A stretch of 64,000 nt of DNA from Methylohalobius sp964654415 (GTDB lineage Bacteria > Pseudomonadota > Gammaproteobacteria > Methylococcales > Methylothermaceae), in assembly GCA_964654415.1 (NCBI GenBank), contig CAZZIP010000008.1, positions 1 through 64,000 of the forward strand. Direction: 5' to 3'. Made by a program: the position numbers and the translations under genes. Under the pieces are notes generated by a model, which was not told the DNA's origin, did no database searches, and saw only the letters and a list, made by a program, of their open reading frames with translations. Of this stretch, positions 24,290 to 34,691 are shown piece by piece. Each line of letters starts with the position of its first letter. The stretch's first letter is position 1.

Positions 24290-25163
24290 TGGGCTTTCTT
24301 CCAGGTTGTGGGACTCTCAGCGCTTTGTCTTCATCCAGTCCCTCCTGCTCCAGGAGGACTTCCACGCGCCGATTGCTGGCCCGGTTATCGGCGCTGTTGT
24401 TGGGAACCAAAGGGCGATTGTCGGCGTAGCCTGCCACCATCATCCGCTTAGGGTCTACTCCTCCTTTGAGCAACTCGTGGGCTACGGTCACCGCACGCGC
24501 CGCCGACAATTCCCAGTTAGAGCGGTAGCGTTCGTTGATGATCGGCACATCGTCGGTGTGACCGGCGACGACGACTTTACCACGGCTTGCCTTGACTGCC
24601 TCGGCAATCTTAGCCATGGAAGAACTGAAACCGGCATTCAAAACCGCGCTCCCGGAAGGAAATGATCCTTTTTCATGGATGCGGATAATGATCCGCCACT
24701 TTTCCGTCTCAACGCTGACTTTCCCGGCTTTGATTTCATCGACCAACGACTCGCGGATTTTTTTCGCTTCTTCTTCCAGTTTTTTTAGCTGTAGCGCCTC
24801 GAAATGTTTTTCGAGTTCTTGTGGGCTTAAGTTTTTAGTATTCTCAGGGATGTCCAAATAAGGCTGCTCGTCGGTGGTTTTCTGGCGAATTTCGTCTAGA
24901 GGGGTAGGCTCTACCGTGCCCGGAGTGAAATGTTCGGACACCACGCTGGTTCCTTTGACCGCCTCGTAGGCCTCGACCTTGGTCTGCACGCCAAAAGCAT
25001 TCTTGAGCGAGGCGGCCATCTGGCGAAACTTGATGAGGTCCATGGTTGCGAACGAGAGCAGCAGCACAAAAAAACACAACAACAAGCTCATCATATCACC
25101 AAAGGTGACCACCCACATCGGAGCCCCGGGTTTGCATTTTGGACATTCGGTCTCCTCGGCCAT
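24282..25163 (-). CDS. pomB: Flagellar motor stator protein, PomB/MotB type
   Basis: The 293-residue product has one N-terminal membrane helix with the ion-carrying Asp23 in FGDMMSLLLCFFVLLLSF, matching Vibrio PomB Asp24. A long periplasmic linker with a coiled stretch at about 110-145 leads to the OmpA-like peptidoglycan-binding domain, with AGHTDDVPI and NRASNRRVEVLL. The N-terminal CPKCKPGAP motif is usual for PomB. GGGGGAG precedes the ATG. The likely ion is Na+, inferred from resemblance to PomB. It follows pomA by 9 bases. Confidence 0.9.
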   Translation of the reverse strand: MAEETECPKCKPGAPMWVVTFGDMMSLLLCFFVLLLSFATMDLIKFRQMAASLKNAFGVQTKVEAYEAVKGTSVVSEHFTPGTVEPTPLDEIRQKTTDEQPYLDIPENTKNLSPQELEKHFEALQLKKLEEEAKKIRESLVDEIKAGKVSVETEKWRIIIRIHEKGSFPSGSAVLNAGFSSSMAKIAEAVKASRGKVVVAGHTDDVPIINERYRSNWELSAARAVTVAHELLKGGVDPKRMMVAGYADNRPLVPNNSADNRASNRRVEVLLEQEGLDEDKALRVPQPGRKPNE

Positions 25164-25172
25164 CGCTCCCCC

Positions 25173-25928
25173 TCACTCGCTGTTTGGACGCTTTTTCTCT
25201 GGCAAATAAGTATTGAGCAACGCCCCCAAGATCTTAGGGTTCAATCCTTCCTGGATGCCGTTGATCGCCTCGACGATCAAGGATCTGGTAAGCTGCTCGT
25301 AATTGCTCACCAAAGCCAGTTTATCTGCCAACGGAAGTGCGACCGCGTTGGCGATCACCGCCCCGTACAAAGTGGTCAGGATCGCTACTGCCATCGCCGG
25401 GCCGATGCTGGAAGGATCGGACATATTGGCGAGCATCTGCACCAATCCGACCAAAGTCCCGATCATCCCAAACGCTGGCGCCACGTCTCCCACCGCCTGC
25501 CACACCGCGCGTCCAGTCTCATGGCGCTTGATGGTCTGATGGATCTCCTCCGACAGCATCTTGCGAATCAAAGCTGGGTCGTAACCGTCCACGCACATAT
25601 TGATCCCTTTCTTCAGAAAAGGATTGTTGACTGTCTCGTTTTCCAAGGCCAAAAGGCCATTCTTGCGCGCCACATCTGCCAGACGCACTACCTCTTCGAT
25701 CAGCTTGACCGGATCCTCCTGCTTGTTAAAAAACGCTTTCGCTGCCACGCTAAAAGACCTTAAGAAATCGCTCAAGGTAAACTTCATCAGCACGACCATC
25801 ACTGTCCCACCGAACACAATCAGGATGGACGGGACGTCCACGAACTGGCTTAAATCACCACCGGTGGCGATGGCGGCGATGATTACGCCCAAACCACCAA
25901 GGAAGCCAATGAGCGTTGCAATATCCAA
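25173..25928 (-). CDS. pomA: Flagellar motor stator protein, PomA/MotA type
   Basis: The 251-residue product has four membrane helices and the cytoplasmic loop that contacts the rotor. Motifs include DIATLIGFLGGLGVIIAAI at the start and the channel-lining AFGMIGTLVGLVQML. I chose a TTG at 25928: AAGGAG lies five bases upstream and the resulting N-terminus matches PomA, whereas a GTG two codons earlier touches the ribosome-binding site. No other flagellar gene is in the window. Confidence 0.9.
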   Translation of the reverse strand: MDIATLIGFLGGLGVIIAAIATGGDLSQFVDVPSILIVFGGTVMVVLMKFTLSDFLRSFSVAAKAFFNKQEDPVKLIEEVVRLADVARKNGLLALENETVNNPFLKKGINMCVDGYDPALIRKMLSEEIHQTIKRHETGRAVWQAVGDVAPAFGMIGTLVGLVQMLANMSDPSSIGPAMAVAILTTLYGAVIANAVALPLADKLALVSNYEQLTRSLIVEAINGIQEGLNPKILGALLNTYLPEKKRPNSE

Positions 25929-26010
25929 GGGCACTCCTTCTTCCCGACTCTATTTGCTCTACCCATAAAAAGTAGCATGCCCTGAACGAAAAGAAAGAAG
26001 CCACGCGTCG

Positions 26011-26736
26011 CTACAGAATTACTACCCGATCCGCGCGGAAACCCTCGACCAGTTTGTAGCCATGATAGCCGCGGGGATTACATAGGACTCTGGTATCGGC
26101 ACAGCGATAATCCCAGACGGCATGAGTATGGCCATGAAACCAGAAGGCGATTTCGTATTTGTACATCAATTCCCTAAGATCGTTGCAATAGGCAAAGCGA
26201 TTTGCGGCGCTTGGCCAGCCGTCCCAACTCCAGAAAGTAGGCGCGTGATGCGTGACGACTACGGTAGGCCCGCCAAACGGGGTGCTCAGCACCTCCTCCA
26301 ACCAGTTGCGGGAACGGTGATGCAGCCACCGATAATGCTGTGGGTGATAGGTATCCTTGCCAAACCGAATCTTGCGAAAATCGTTAACCGAATCTTCTAG
26401 CGCCGCTACGTCTTCCTCACCACCCCCCAAATCGGTCCACAGGGTGCAGCCTAAAAAACGCACTCCTTCGATCACGCAGCTTCGGTTCTCGAGGAAATAC
26501 ACTGAACTGCCCTTAGCAGACCGCTCTAACTCAGCAAGCAGAGTACCGTGTTCGTGGGTGTAGAATTCGTGGTTACCGGCCACATACACCACCGGCCGCT
26601 CCTGCCTGGCCAGCCAATGCAATCCATCGAGGCCTAGGCCAATATCGCCGGCGGCGACGATGATATCAGCGTCCACCTTGGGGAGTTCGAAATCGCAGAA
26701 TTCTAGATGAATGTCGGAAAAATACTGAATCCTCAC
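26011..26736 (-). CDS. Metallophosphoesterase, calcineurin-like
   Basis: The 241-residue product carries all motifs of a two-metal phosphoesterase: SDIHLEF, AGDIG, AGNHEFYTHE, THHAP and HGHTHAVWD. There is no signal peptide or membrane segment, so it is cytoplasmic. The substrate cannot be told from sequence; related proteins are annotated as phosphohydrolases of the YfcE/LpxH-like superfamily. It lies divergent from ispG with 62 bases between starts. Confidence 0.88.
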   Translation of the reverse strand: MRIQYFSDIHLEFCDFELPKVDADIIVAAGDIGLGLDGLHWLARQERPVVYVAGNHEFYTHEHGTLLAELERSAKGSSVYFLENRSCVIEGVRFLGCTLWTDLGGGEEDVAALEDSVNDFRKIRFGKDTYHPQHYRWLHHRSRNWLEEVLSTPFGGPTVVVTHHAPTFWSWDGWPSAANRFAYCNDLRELMYKYEIAFWFHGHTHAVWDYRCADTRVLCNPRGYHGYKLVEGFRADRVVIL

Positions 26737-26754
26737 GATCGCCGCTTTTCCCTT

Positions 26755-26760
26755 TATAAT
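26755..26760 (+). promoter_or_regulatory. Putative -10 element of ispG
   Basis: A perfect TATAAT lies 38 bases before the ispG start in the divergent gap. The region 16-17 bases upstream matches TTGACA poorly, so any promoter would depend on the -10 or an activator. Confidence 0.4.
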
Positions 26761-26798
26761 GTACTCTTGGTTTAAATACTAGCCGTAAAATCCCTCGT

Positions 26799-28019
26799 AT
26801 GAGTACCCTTGCCGTTCACAGAAGACCCTCATTCGGCGTCAAAGTTGGCCACGTCCAGATCGGCGGTGGAGCACCGGTCGTGGTCCAGTCCATGACCAAT
26901 ACCCCAACCGAAGATGTCAGCGCCACCGTTGCCCAAGCCATGGAACTGGCTCGGGCCGGTTCGGAAATCGTCCGCGTGACCGTCAATACCGAGGAAGCCG
27001 CCGCCGCTGTGCCCAAAATCCGCGAGGAATTGGATCGGCTAGGTTGTAACGTCCCGCTGGTTGGGGACTTCCACTTCAACGGGCATAAGCTGCTCGCTCA
27101 TCACCCGGCCTGCGCTGAGGCGCTAGCTAAGTACCGAATCAATCCCGGTAACGTTGGCCGCGGCAGCAAACGCGACGTGCAGTTCGCTCAGATGGTCGAA
27201 TTTGCCTGCCGCTATGGCAAACCGGTGCGGATTGGAGTCAACTGGGGCAGTCTAGATCAGAGCGTGCTGGCGCGGCTTTTGGACGAGAATGCCAAGCTGC
27301 CGACCCCGCGCGGTCTGGACGAGGTGATGCGCGATGCGGTCATCACTTCCGCCCTAGAGAGCGCTGCCCGGGCCGAAGAGCTTGGCCTTCCCGCTGAACG
27401 CATCGTCATTTCCTGCAAGATGAGCGGAGTACAAGAATTGATCGCGGTCTATCAGGAACTAGCCAGGCGCTGCCGCTATGCTCTGCATCTGGGGCTGACT
27501 GAGGCCGGCATCGGCACCAAAGGGATCGTCGCCTCCACCGCCGCACTGGCGGTACTACTGCAGCAAGGAATAGGCGATACCATCCGCATCTCACTGACTC
27601 CCGAACCTGGGACTTCCAGGACCCGGGAAGTCGTCGTAGCGCAGGAAATCCTCCAGACCATGGGGCTTAGGTCGTTCGCTCCCATGGTGATCTCCTGTCC
27701 CGGTTGCGGCCGCACCACCAGCGATTATTTCCAGCGCTTGGCACAACAGATTCAAGACTTCCTCAGAGCCAAGATGCCGGAGTGGAAAACCCGCTATCCG
27801 GGGGTGGAAAATATGCACGTGGCGGTAATGGGGTGCGTAGTCAACGGACCGGGCGAGAGCAAAAATGCCAATCTAGGCATCAGCTTGCCAGGTACTGGGG
27901 AAATCCCGGTCGCGCCAGTCTACGAGGACGGCCAGAAAACCGTCACTTTAAAAGGAGACAGGATCGCCGAGGAGTTCCAAGCCATTGTCGAACGTTACGT
28001 GGCAACCCATTATGGCTAG
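26799..28019 (+). CDS. ispG: 4-hydroxy-3-methylbut-2-en-1-yl diphosphate synthase IspG
   Basis: The 406-residue product performs the penultimate step of the non-mevalonate isoprenoid pathway and contains a [4Fe-4S] cluster. The TIM-barrel part includes GGGAPVVVQSMTNTPT and GDFHFNGHKLL. The C-terminal cluster domain has SCPGCGRTT and MGCVVNGPGESKNANLGIS. It is longer than E. coli IspG (372 residues), but similar to the longer type seen in many beta- and gammaproteobacteria. No obvious Shine-Dalgarno precedes the ATG. A hairpin terminator follows. Confidence 0.96.
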   Translation: MSTLAVHRRPSFGVKVGHVQIGGGAPVVVQSMTNTPTEDVSATVAQAMELARAGSEIVRVTVNTEEAAAAVPKIREELDRLGCNVPLVGDFHFNGHKLLAHHPACAEALAKYRINPGNVGRGSKRDVQFAQMVEFACRYGKPVRIGVNWGSLDQSVLARLLDENAKLPTPRGLDEVMRDAVITSALESAARAEELGLPAERIVISCKMSGVQELIAVYQELARRCRYALHLGLTEAGIGTKGIVASTAALAVLLQQGIGDTIRISLTPEPGTSRTREVVVAQEILQTMGLRSFAPMVISCPGCGRTTSDYFQRLAQQIQDFLRAKMPEWKTRYPGVENMHVAVMGCVVNGPGESKNANLGISLPGTGEIPVAPVYEDGQKTVTLKGDRIAEEFQAIVERYVATHYG

Positions 28020-28020
28020 A

Positions 28021-28050
28021 CTTAGGGCGCTGTTCTTAAGGCGCCCCAAG
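28021..28050. terminator. Bidirectional hairpin terminator after ispG
   Basis: CTTAGGGCGC (28021-28030) pairs with GCGCCCCAAG (28041-28050), ten pairs with one mismatch around a 10-base loop. It lies between convergent ispG and the SnoaL-like gene and overlaps neither. No long T tract follows. Confidence 0.5.
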
Positions 28051-28051
28051 C

Positions 28052-28483
28052 TCAATTCCAACGCTGAACCTGAGCTTTCCAGCTGCCGTCTGGCTGGCGT
28101 TTGAACACGCTGTAGATAACCCCTTCGTAGGAATACTTTAAGCCACCATCGAGGTTGGACCAGCGCAGGGTAGAGACCACGGTATCGTCCTTGGCGAAGA
28201 GCACCTTGTCCAAATCCAGCGCATAATGTCCTGAGTGCTCGGCGAGCAGATGTCGCCAGAACTCCCGGATTGCCGCTGGTTCTTTGACCGCTTTCCCATC
28301 CGGCAATACCACCAGCGCATCTTTGGCATACAGCCGCAGCAATTCATCCAGTTTGCCTCGCTCGAGCGCTGCGTTCCACTGCGCAAGGGTGCCCAGCGCG
28401 GCATGCTCTGGGGCATTCCCAGCAAGCGCAAGCGGCAAACTATCGATCACCAATGCCAATATCAACAGCAGTTTCTTCACCAT
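28052..28483 (-). CDS. Exported SnoaL/NTF2-like protein (DUF4440 type)
   Basis: The roughly 143-residue product has a signal peptide (VKKLLLILALVIDSLPLALAG) and a single NTF2-like fold. Family features include WNAALERGKLDELLRLYAKDA near the start and the closing strand WKAQVQRWN. Such proteins often bind small ligands or act as isomerase-like folds; the function is open. AAGGAG lies nine bases before the ATG at 28483; further ATG codons at 28489 and 28492 are too close to it. It is a single gene. Confidence 0.7.
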   Translation of the reverse strand: MVKKLLLILALVIDSLPLALAGNAPEHAALGTLAQWNAALERGKLDELLRLYAKDALVVLPDGKAVKEPAAIREFWRHLLAEHSGHYALDLDKVLFAKDDTVVSTLRWSNLDGGLKYSYEGVIYSVFKRQPDGSWKAQVQRWN

Positions 28484-28556
28484 AGCCATCATCTCCTTTA
28501 AGGTTAGGCCCTCGTTATATTTATCACATAAATAATGGATTGTTTGAACTCTACTA

Positions 28557-28575
28557 AGTTTCTTTTTAAGAAACT
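28557..28575. repeat. Perfect 8-base inverted repeat upstream of the SnoaL-like gene
   Basis: AGTTTCTT-TTT-AAGAAACT lies in the gap between the dedD end and the SnoaL-like gene start, on an AT-rich background. It could end the dedD operon (an A/T-rich stem, so weak) or be an operator for the SnoaL-like gene. Confidence 0.4.
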
Positions 28576-28616
28576 ATTACTGAACGCCTGAACCAGTGAC
28601 GAAGGCTAGAAAAGAA

Positions 28617-29012
28617 TCAGTCAGGATAAGGAGTGATGACAGCGTCTAAATTCAAACGCCGTTTGATTGCCGCTGCGTCCGCTTTGGCTTGGCTTTTATC
28701 CAGCATCGGACCGACCCTGACTCGATACTGGTCGCCGTCTGCTTTAGCGACGAACGCGACAAAACCGGCTTCCCGCAGCCGGCCTTGAAGGATTTTTGCG
28801 CTTTGTTGGTCGGTGAAACTCCCCAGATCGATCACCCAGGCGGAAGGCAATGGCCCTTGCAAAGGGATAACAGTCGGCGTTGGAGGCTCGGTTGACAGGT
28901 CGAAATTTACCTCGTCTTGCAGCCCCTTTTCAAATAGCACCGGCAAAAAGATCACAGCCAGCAGCACCAGCACCGAGGCCCCGACCAGGCGCCGTTTCAG
29001 GCGGATATCCAT
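28617..29012 (-). CDS. dedD: SPOR-domain division protein DedD
   Basis: The 131-residue product has one N-terminal membrane helix (about 8-27, LVGASVLVLLAVIFLPVLFE). A short linker follows, then a C-terminal SPOR domain (about 55-129) that binds denuded peptidoglycan at the septum. DedD normally follows folC, as here, with 16 bases of overlap. It is shorter than E. coli DedD (220) because the linker is short. Confidence 0.88.
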   Translation of the reverse strand: MDIRLKRRLVGASVLVLLAVIFLPVLFEKGLQDEVNFDLSTEPPTPTVIPLQGPLPSAWVIDLGSFTDQQSAKILQGRLREAGFVAFVAKADGDQYRVRVGPMLDKSQAKADAAAIKRRLNLDAVITPYPD

Positions 29013-30280
29013 CCCTCTCTCCGCGCGGTCAACAGCGCTGCGATCAAAAAAAACGAGCCGAACGCCACGATGAGGTCATCTGGACCTGCCTGTTGCTGCA
29101 AGACCTCGAAAGCTTGGGTGCAAGAGGCAAATCCCCTCAAGGGTAAAGGTAAACCGAGCTTTTGGAACACCTGGGTGATTTGCTCCTCGCTGGCTGCGCG
29201 GGGATTGTCCGAGAGCGGCGCCAGTGCCCATACACTCACCGCCTGGCCCATCCGCCGCAGAATTCCCTCGATATCCTTGTCGGCCATCACGGCGAATAGA
29301 GCCAGGATGCGCCGTCCGGGATAACAACTTTGCAAATGCTCGGCCAACAGTCCTGCTGCCTGCGGGTTGTGGGCCACATCGAGCAAGACCGGGGGAATGC
29401 CTGGCAGGAGCTGATACCGCCCAGGAAGCTGAACTGCTTCAAGCCCCAAGCGAATCGCCTGCTCCGACACCGGCAGGCGGTCCTTGAGATGCACCAAGGC
29501 CGCCAACACAGTAGCCGCATTGTCCAACTGCTGGCGCCCAGGCAAGGCCGGCAAAGGCAAAGATCGCAGAACGCCATCCGGTCCAGACCAATCCCAGCCC
29601 GACTCAGAGAGCCGATGATCGAACTCGCGCCCCAGGCACCAAAGCACGGTTTTAAGCGTCTTGGCATGGTCCAAAACCGACTTGGGCGGATCGCGGTCGC
29701 CGACCACCGCCGGCCGTTCGGGGCGGAAAATCCCTGCCTTTTCCAGGCCTATGAGATCGCGTGTCCCTCCCAGCCACTGTTGGTGATCGAGGTCGATGCT
29801 GGCGATCACGGCTACGTCGGCATCGATGATGTTGACGGCATCCAAACGCCCCCCCATCCCCACCTCCAATACCTGCACCTCGACTTCTGCGCAGGCGAAC
29901 AATTCCAGCGCCGCCAGCGTAGCGAACTCGAAAAAGCTCAAACTCGTATCGCCCCGCGCTACATCGATCTTGTCAAAAGCCTCGACGATGGCGTCGTCCT
30001 CGACCGCCACCCCATCGATGCGGATGCGTTCGTTATAGCGCAGGAGATGGGGAGAGGTATAGGCTCCTACCTTGAGTCCTTGCGCGCGTAGGATGGCCTC
30101 CAGCATCGCCACGCAGGAACCCTTGCCGTTGGTGCCACCGACGGTGAAGGTCAAAGGCGGACAATAACCCGGACGAAGCGCTTGGAACACTTTGCGAACC
30201 CGCTCCAGCCCAAGGTCGATCCAGCGCGGATGGAAAGCCTGCTGCCAGGCCAGCCAGTCCGAAAGCTCGGTAAAGCGCAT
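28997..30280 (-). CDS. folC: Bifunctional dihydrofolate/folylpolyglutamate synthase FolC
   Basis: The 427-residue product adds glutamate to dihydropteroate and folates. The Mur-ligase-type P-loop GGTNGKGSCVAML is at about 48-60, followed by TSPHLLRYNERIRIDG, and the C-terminal domain contains LLDVAHNPQAAGLL. Length is normal. It is in the trp-accD-folC-dedD run, an old gammaproteobacterial order. Confidence 0.96.
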   Translation of the reverse strand: MRFTELSDWLAWQQAFHPRWIDLGLERVRKVFQALRPGYCPPLTFTVGGTNGKGSCVAMLEAILRAQGLKVGAYTSPHLLRYNERIRIDGVAVEDDAIVEAFDKIDVARGDTSLSFFEFATLAALELFACAEVEVQVLEVGMGGRLDAVNIIDADVAVIASIDLDHQQWLGGTRDLIGLEKAGIFRPERPAVVGDRDPPKSVLDHAKTLKTVLWCLGREFDHRLSESGWDWSGPDGVLRSLPLPALPGRQQLDNAATVLAALVHLKDRLPVSEQAIRLGLEAVQLPGRYQLLPGIPPVLLDVAHNPQAAGLLAEHLQSCYPGRRILALFAVMADKDIEGILRRMGQAVSVWALAPLSDNPRAASEEQITQVFQKLGLPLPLRGFASCTQAFEVLQQQAGPDDLIVAFGSFFLIAALLTARREGWISA

Positions 30281-30285
30281 AAACG

Positions 30286-31248
30286 CTAGAACTCTTGGCT
30301 TTCTTCGCTGTCCGGGAGGCCGTCCAAGGGAATGGCTGGCAGCGCCTCTGTCCCGATTTCAGTCTGGACCGGGATCGTCTCAGCCACGGATTCGGCTTTG
30401 GTTTGGATCAGCATTGCCAGCAAGCTGGCGATGGTGTCGCGCAGGTCGCGGCGGTCCACCACCATATCCAGAGCACCGTGTTCGAGCAAGAATTCGCTGC
30501 GCTGGAAGCCTTCGGGCAGCTTTTCTCGCACCGTCTGTTCGATCACCCGGGGACCGGCAAATCCGATCAGCGCCCCTGGTTCGGCGAGGTTCAGATCTCC
30601 GAGCATGGCCAGACTCGCCGACACTCCCCCCATGGTCGGATCGGTCATCACCGCGATGTAAGGCAACCCCGCCCCTGCCAAGCGCGCCAGCGCTGCCGAG
30701 GTCTTGGCCATTTGGAACAGGGACAGCAGCGATTCCTGCATGCGCGCCCCCCCGCTGGCGGTAAACACCACCAGCGGGATCTTTTCTTCCAGGGCTCGGT
30801 TGACGCCGCGGACGAAGCGTTCGCCCACCACCGACCCCATCGATCCCCCCATGAAATTAAAATCGAACGCCGCCGCCACCAACGGCTGGCCTTTAAGCAG
30901 GCCGCGCACCACTATCAGCGCCTCGGTTTCTTCGGTCTCTTTCTGGGCCTGTGCCAGGCGGTCTTTATAGCGCTTGGTATCCCTGAACTTCAAAGGATCG
31001 GCCGAGCGCAGATTGGCTCCGATTTCCTCCCGCTGCTCTGGGTCCAAGAAAAAATGCAGCCTGCGGCGGCCAGAAATCCGCATATGGTGATTGCACTTGG
31101 GGCAGACTTCTAAATTCCTCTCCAGCTCGGCCTTGTACAGGATGGCGCTACACACCGGGCACTTGCTCCACAGCCCTTCCGGAACCGTGGCCTTGCGGTT
31201 GCCATCGGTCCGGATCCGGGCCGGCACCAGCTTCTGAAACCAACTCAT
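30286..31248 (-). CDS. accD: Acetyl-CoA carboxylase carboxyltransferase subunit beta
   Basis: The 320-residue product transfers the carboxyl group from biotin to acetyl-CoA with AccA. It has the N-terminal zinc ribbon with Cys30, Cys33, Cys49 and Cys52 and the crotonase-like core with GGSMGSVVGE and ASGGARMQES. The C-terminal tail of about 35 residues is acidic and variable. It overlaps the trpA stop as ATGA. Confidence 0.97.
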   Translation of the reverse strand: MSWFQKLVPARIRTDGNRKATVPEGLWSKCPVCSAILYKAELERNLEVCPKCNHHMRISGRRRLHFFLDPEQREEIGANLRSADPLKFRDTKRYKDRLAQAQKETEETEALIVVRGLLKGQPLVAAAFDFNFMGGSMGSVVGERFVRGVNRALEEKIPLVVFTASGGARMQESLLSLFQMAKTSAALARLAGAGLPYIAVMTDPTMGGVSASLAMLGDLNLAEPGALIGFAGPRVIEQTVREKLPEGFQRSEFLLEHGALDMVVDRRDLRDTIASLLAMLIQTKAESVAETIPVQTEIGTEALPAIPLDGLPDSEESQEF

Positions 31249-32050
31249 AGCCTATCCATCGCCTCGCGCATTGCTACGATCAGGGACGTGATGGCCGCCT
31301 CGATCCGGTCTGGACGGGTGAGGTTTTCCTCTATTTTTTGAACCAGGGCGCTACCCACCACCACCGCATCCGCAAACTTGGCGATTGTAGCCGCCGTGTG
31401 CGCGTCTTTGACCCCGAACCCCACCCCGAGCGGAAGGTGCGTCAAGGAGCGCACGGCAGCCAACCTGACCGCCACGTCCTCCGTATCCATATGGCTTGCA
31501 CCAGTCACCCCTTTGAGGGAGACGTAATAAAGATAGCCGCGTCCGAACCTATCGGCCTGCTGGATGCGCGCGGGGGTGCTGGTGGGCGCCAGCAGAAAGA
31601 TTGGATCGATGCCGGCTTGGTACAAAAGGGGCAGCATCTCTTCCTCGGCTTCCTCGGGCGGGAGGTCCACGGTCAACACCCCATCTACCCCGGCAGTTTT
31701 GGCCGCCGCGACGAAAGCCCGGTAGCCCATGCGTTCGATCGGGTTGAGATAGCCCATTAGAACGATCGGAGTATCCGCATCCTGGCGGCGGAACTCGGCG
31801 ACCATGTCGAGCACCCGACGCAAGCCGAGCTTGTGAGCCAAGGCCCGCTCACTGGCGCGCTGGATCACCGGGCCGTCGGCCATAGGATCGGAGAATGGTA
31901 CCCCTAACTCCAGGATGTCGGCGCCTGCAGCCACCATAGCGTGGAGCCACGGCACCGTAAACTCCGGGCTAGGATCGCCTGCGGTGATGAAGGGAATCAG
32001 CGCTTTGCGCCCGTGGCGGGCCAAATTCGCAAAAGTGGTCTGAATCCTAC

Positions 32051-32054
<4 letters not shown>
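31245..32054 (-). CDS. trpA: Tryptophan synthase alpha subunit
   Basis: The 269-residue product releases indole from indole-3-glycerol phosphate and channels it to TrpB. The catalytic Glu lies in ADILELGVPFSDPMADG, and the phosphate loop is VVVGSALVQKI. Start and stop each overlap a neighbour by 4 bases, so trpB, trpA and accD are coupled. Confidence 0.97.
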
Positions 32055-33251
<1,197 letters not shown>

Positions 33252-33268
<17 letters not shown>

Positions 33269-33881
33269 CGCGTACCTCGCGTAAAAATGCCGCCATTTTG
33301 GCGTAGTCTTTGACTCCTTTGGCTGACTCCACACCGGAGCTGACATCTACCGCCCAGGGCTGGACCTCGGCGATAGCCGCGCGAACATTTCCCGGTTCGA
33401 GTCCCCCTGCTAGGATCAGCGGCTTGGGCAGATCTTTGGGGATCCGATCCCAATCGCAACGCTGTCCTGTCCCCCCCGGCCTCTTCGGATCGTAAGCGTC
33501 GACCAGCAATCCCCGAGCAGTTTGGAAACGCTCGGCCTCGCGCCGCAGATCTACCCCTTCGCGCATGCGAATGGCCTTGATGTAAGGCCGCCCGAAGCGC
33601 TCGCAGTCGGCGGGGGTCTCAGCGCCATGGAACTGGATAAGATCCAACGGCACCCGGCGTAAAACCGCCTCGATTGCAGCAGGCTCGGCATCTACAAACA
33701 GCCCCACGATGGTCACGAAAGGCGGCAGGGCCTGGGCGATCTGCCGGGCTTGTTCCACCTCCACGGCACGCGGGCTGAGCGGATAAAATACCAAACCGAT
33801 AGCGTCGACCCCCAACCGCGCCGCCGCCAGCGCATCCCCCACCCTAGTGAATCCACAGATTTTAACCCGGATTCTCGCCAA
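33252..33881 (-). CDS. trpF: Phosphoribosylanthranilate isomerase
   Basis: The 209-residue product is a single-domain TIM barrel that isomerises phosphoribosylanthranilate. It contains VKICGFTR with the catalytic Cys and VDVSSGVESAKGVKD with the catalytic Asp and phosphate site. It is a free-standing TrpF, not fused to TrpC. The remaining trp genes are not in the window. Confidence 0.96.
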
Positions 33882-33884
33882 AAT

Positions 33885-34691
33885 CTAAGCTTCCTCCACG
33901 CGCCTCAAATCCTGCGGCAACCGGTCAAAAATCGGCTGTCGCGGTAAGCCAAACCGCTTAGGGTACCACACCCCAGCCAGATACAGTCCGTCCGCCGGGG
34001 CGGTCATCCCACCGGCGCTGCGGCGGCGCGCTGCCAGGACCTCTCCTGCCCACGCCGGCGGTCTTTTGCCGCTGCCGATGGCGATCAGGACTCCGACGAT
34101 GTTGCGCACCATATTGTGCAGGAAGGCGTTGGCTACAATATCCACCCACACTTCCTCGCCCACGCGCGCCACCTCGAGCAGATAAACCCGCCTGAACGGG
34201 CTTCTGGATTGGCAGTAGGGTCCTCGGAACGAGGAAAAATCGTGCTCGCCAATCAAGTAGGCCGCGCCGGCCTGCATCCGCTCCACATCCAAAAAATGAT
34301 ACCACCAGGTAACCCGACCGCATAGCAAGGCTGACGCTACCGGACGGTTGAGGATCCGATACCGGTACCATCGGGCGAGCGCCTGGTTGCGGGCATGGAA
34401 GCCAGGTTCCACCTGCCTAGCCCAAAGCACTCGCACGTCCTCGGGCAACTGGGTGTTGGTTCCCTGTACCCAGGCGCGCTCGGAACGCTCGGCTTCGGTG
34501 TCGAAATGGACGATTTGCTCTAGGGCGTGAACGCCAGCATCGGTGCGGCCGGAAGCGACTACCCGCACTGGATGGGCAGCGATCCTGCTCAGTGCCGTCT
34601 CGACGAGCGCCTGGATGGAAGGGCTGTGCGCCTGGTATTGCCAGCCGGCATAGCGCCTGCCGTCGTATTCGATTTTCAGCGCGATGCGCAT
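33885..34691 (-). CDS. truA: tRNA pseudouridine(38-40) synthase TruA
   Basis: The 268-residue product modifies positions 38-40 in the anticodon stem-loop. Catalytic Asp51 lies in GRTDAGVHA, and the C-terminal half has FLHNMVRNIVG. I chose the ATG at 34691, which overlaps the upstream stop as TAATG and begins MRIALKIEYDG as in the family; the longer reading adds 129 unrelated residues. It lies four bases before trpF, a conserved truA-trpF pairing. Confidence 0.96.
   Translation of the reverse strand: MRIALKIEYDGRRYAGWQYQAHSPSIQALVETALSRIAAHPVRVVASGRTDAGVHALEQIVHFDTEAERSERAWVQGTNTQLPEDVRVLWARQVEPGFHARNQALARWYRYRILNRPVASALLCGRVTWWYHFLDVERMQAGAAYLIGEHDFSSFRGPYCQSRSPFRRVYLLEVARVGEEVWVDIVANAFLHNMVRNIVGVLIAIGSGKRPPAWAGEVLAARRRSAGGMTAPADGLYLAGVWYPKRFGLPRQPIFDRLPQDLRRVEEA

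Noticed and set aside
24930..25763. Plus-strand open frame of 277 codons opposite pomA/pomB
   Set aside because: Antisense to well-supported stator genes; His/Gln-rich composition is the mirror of their codons.
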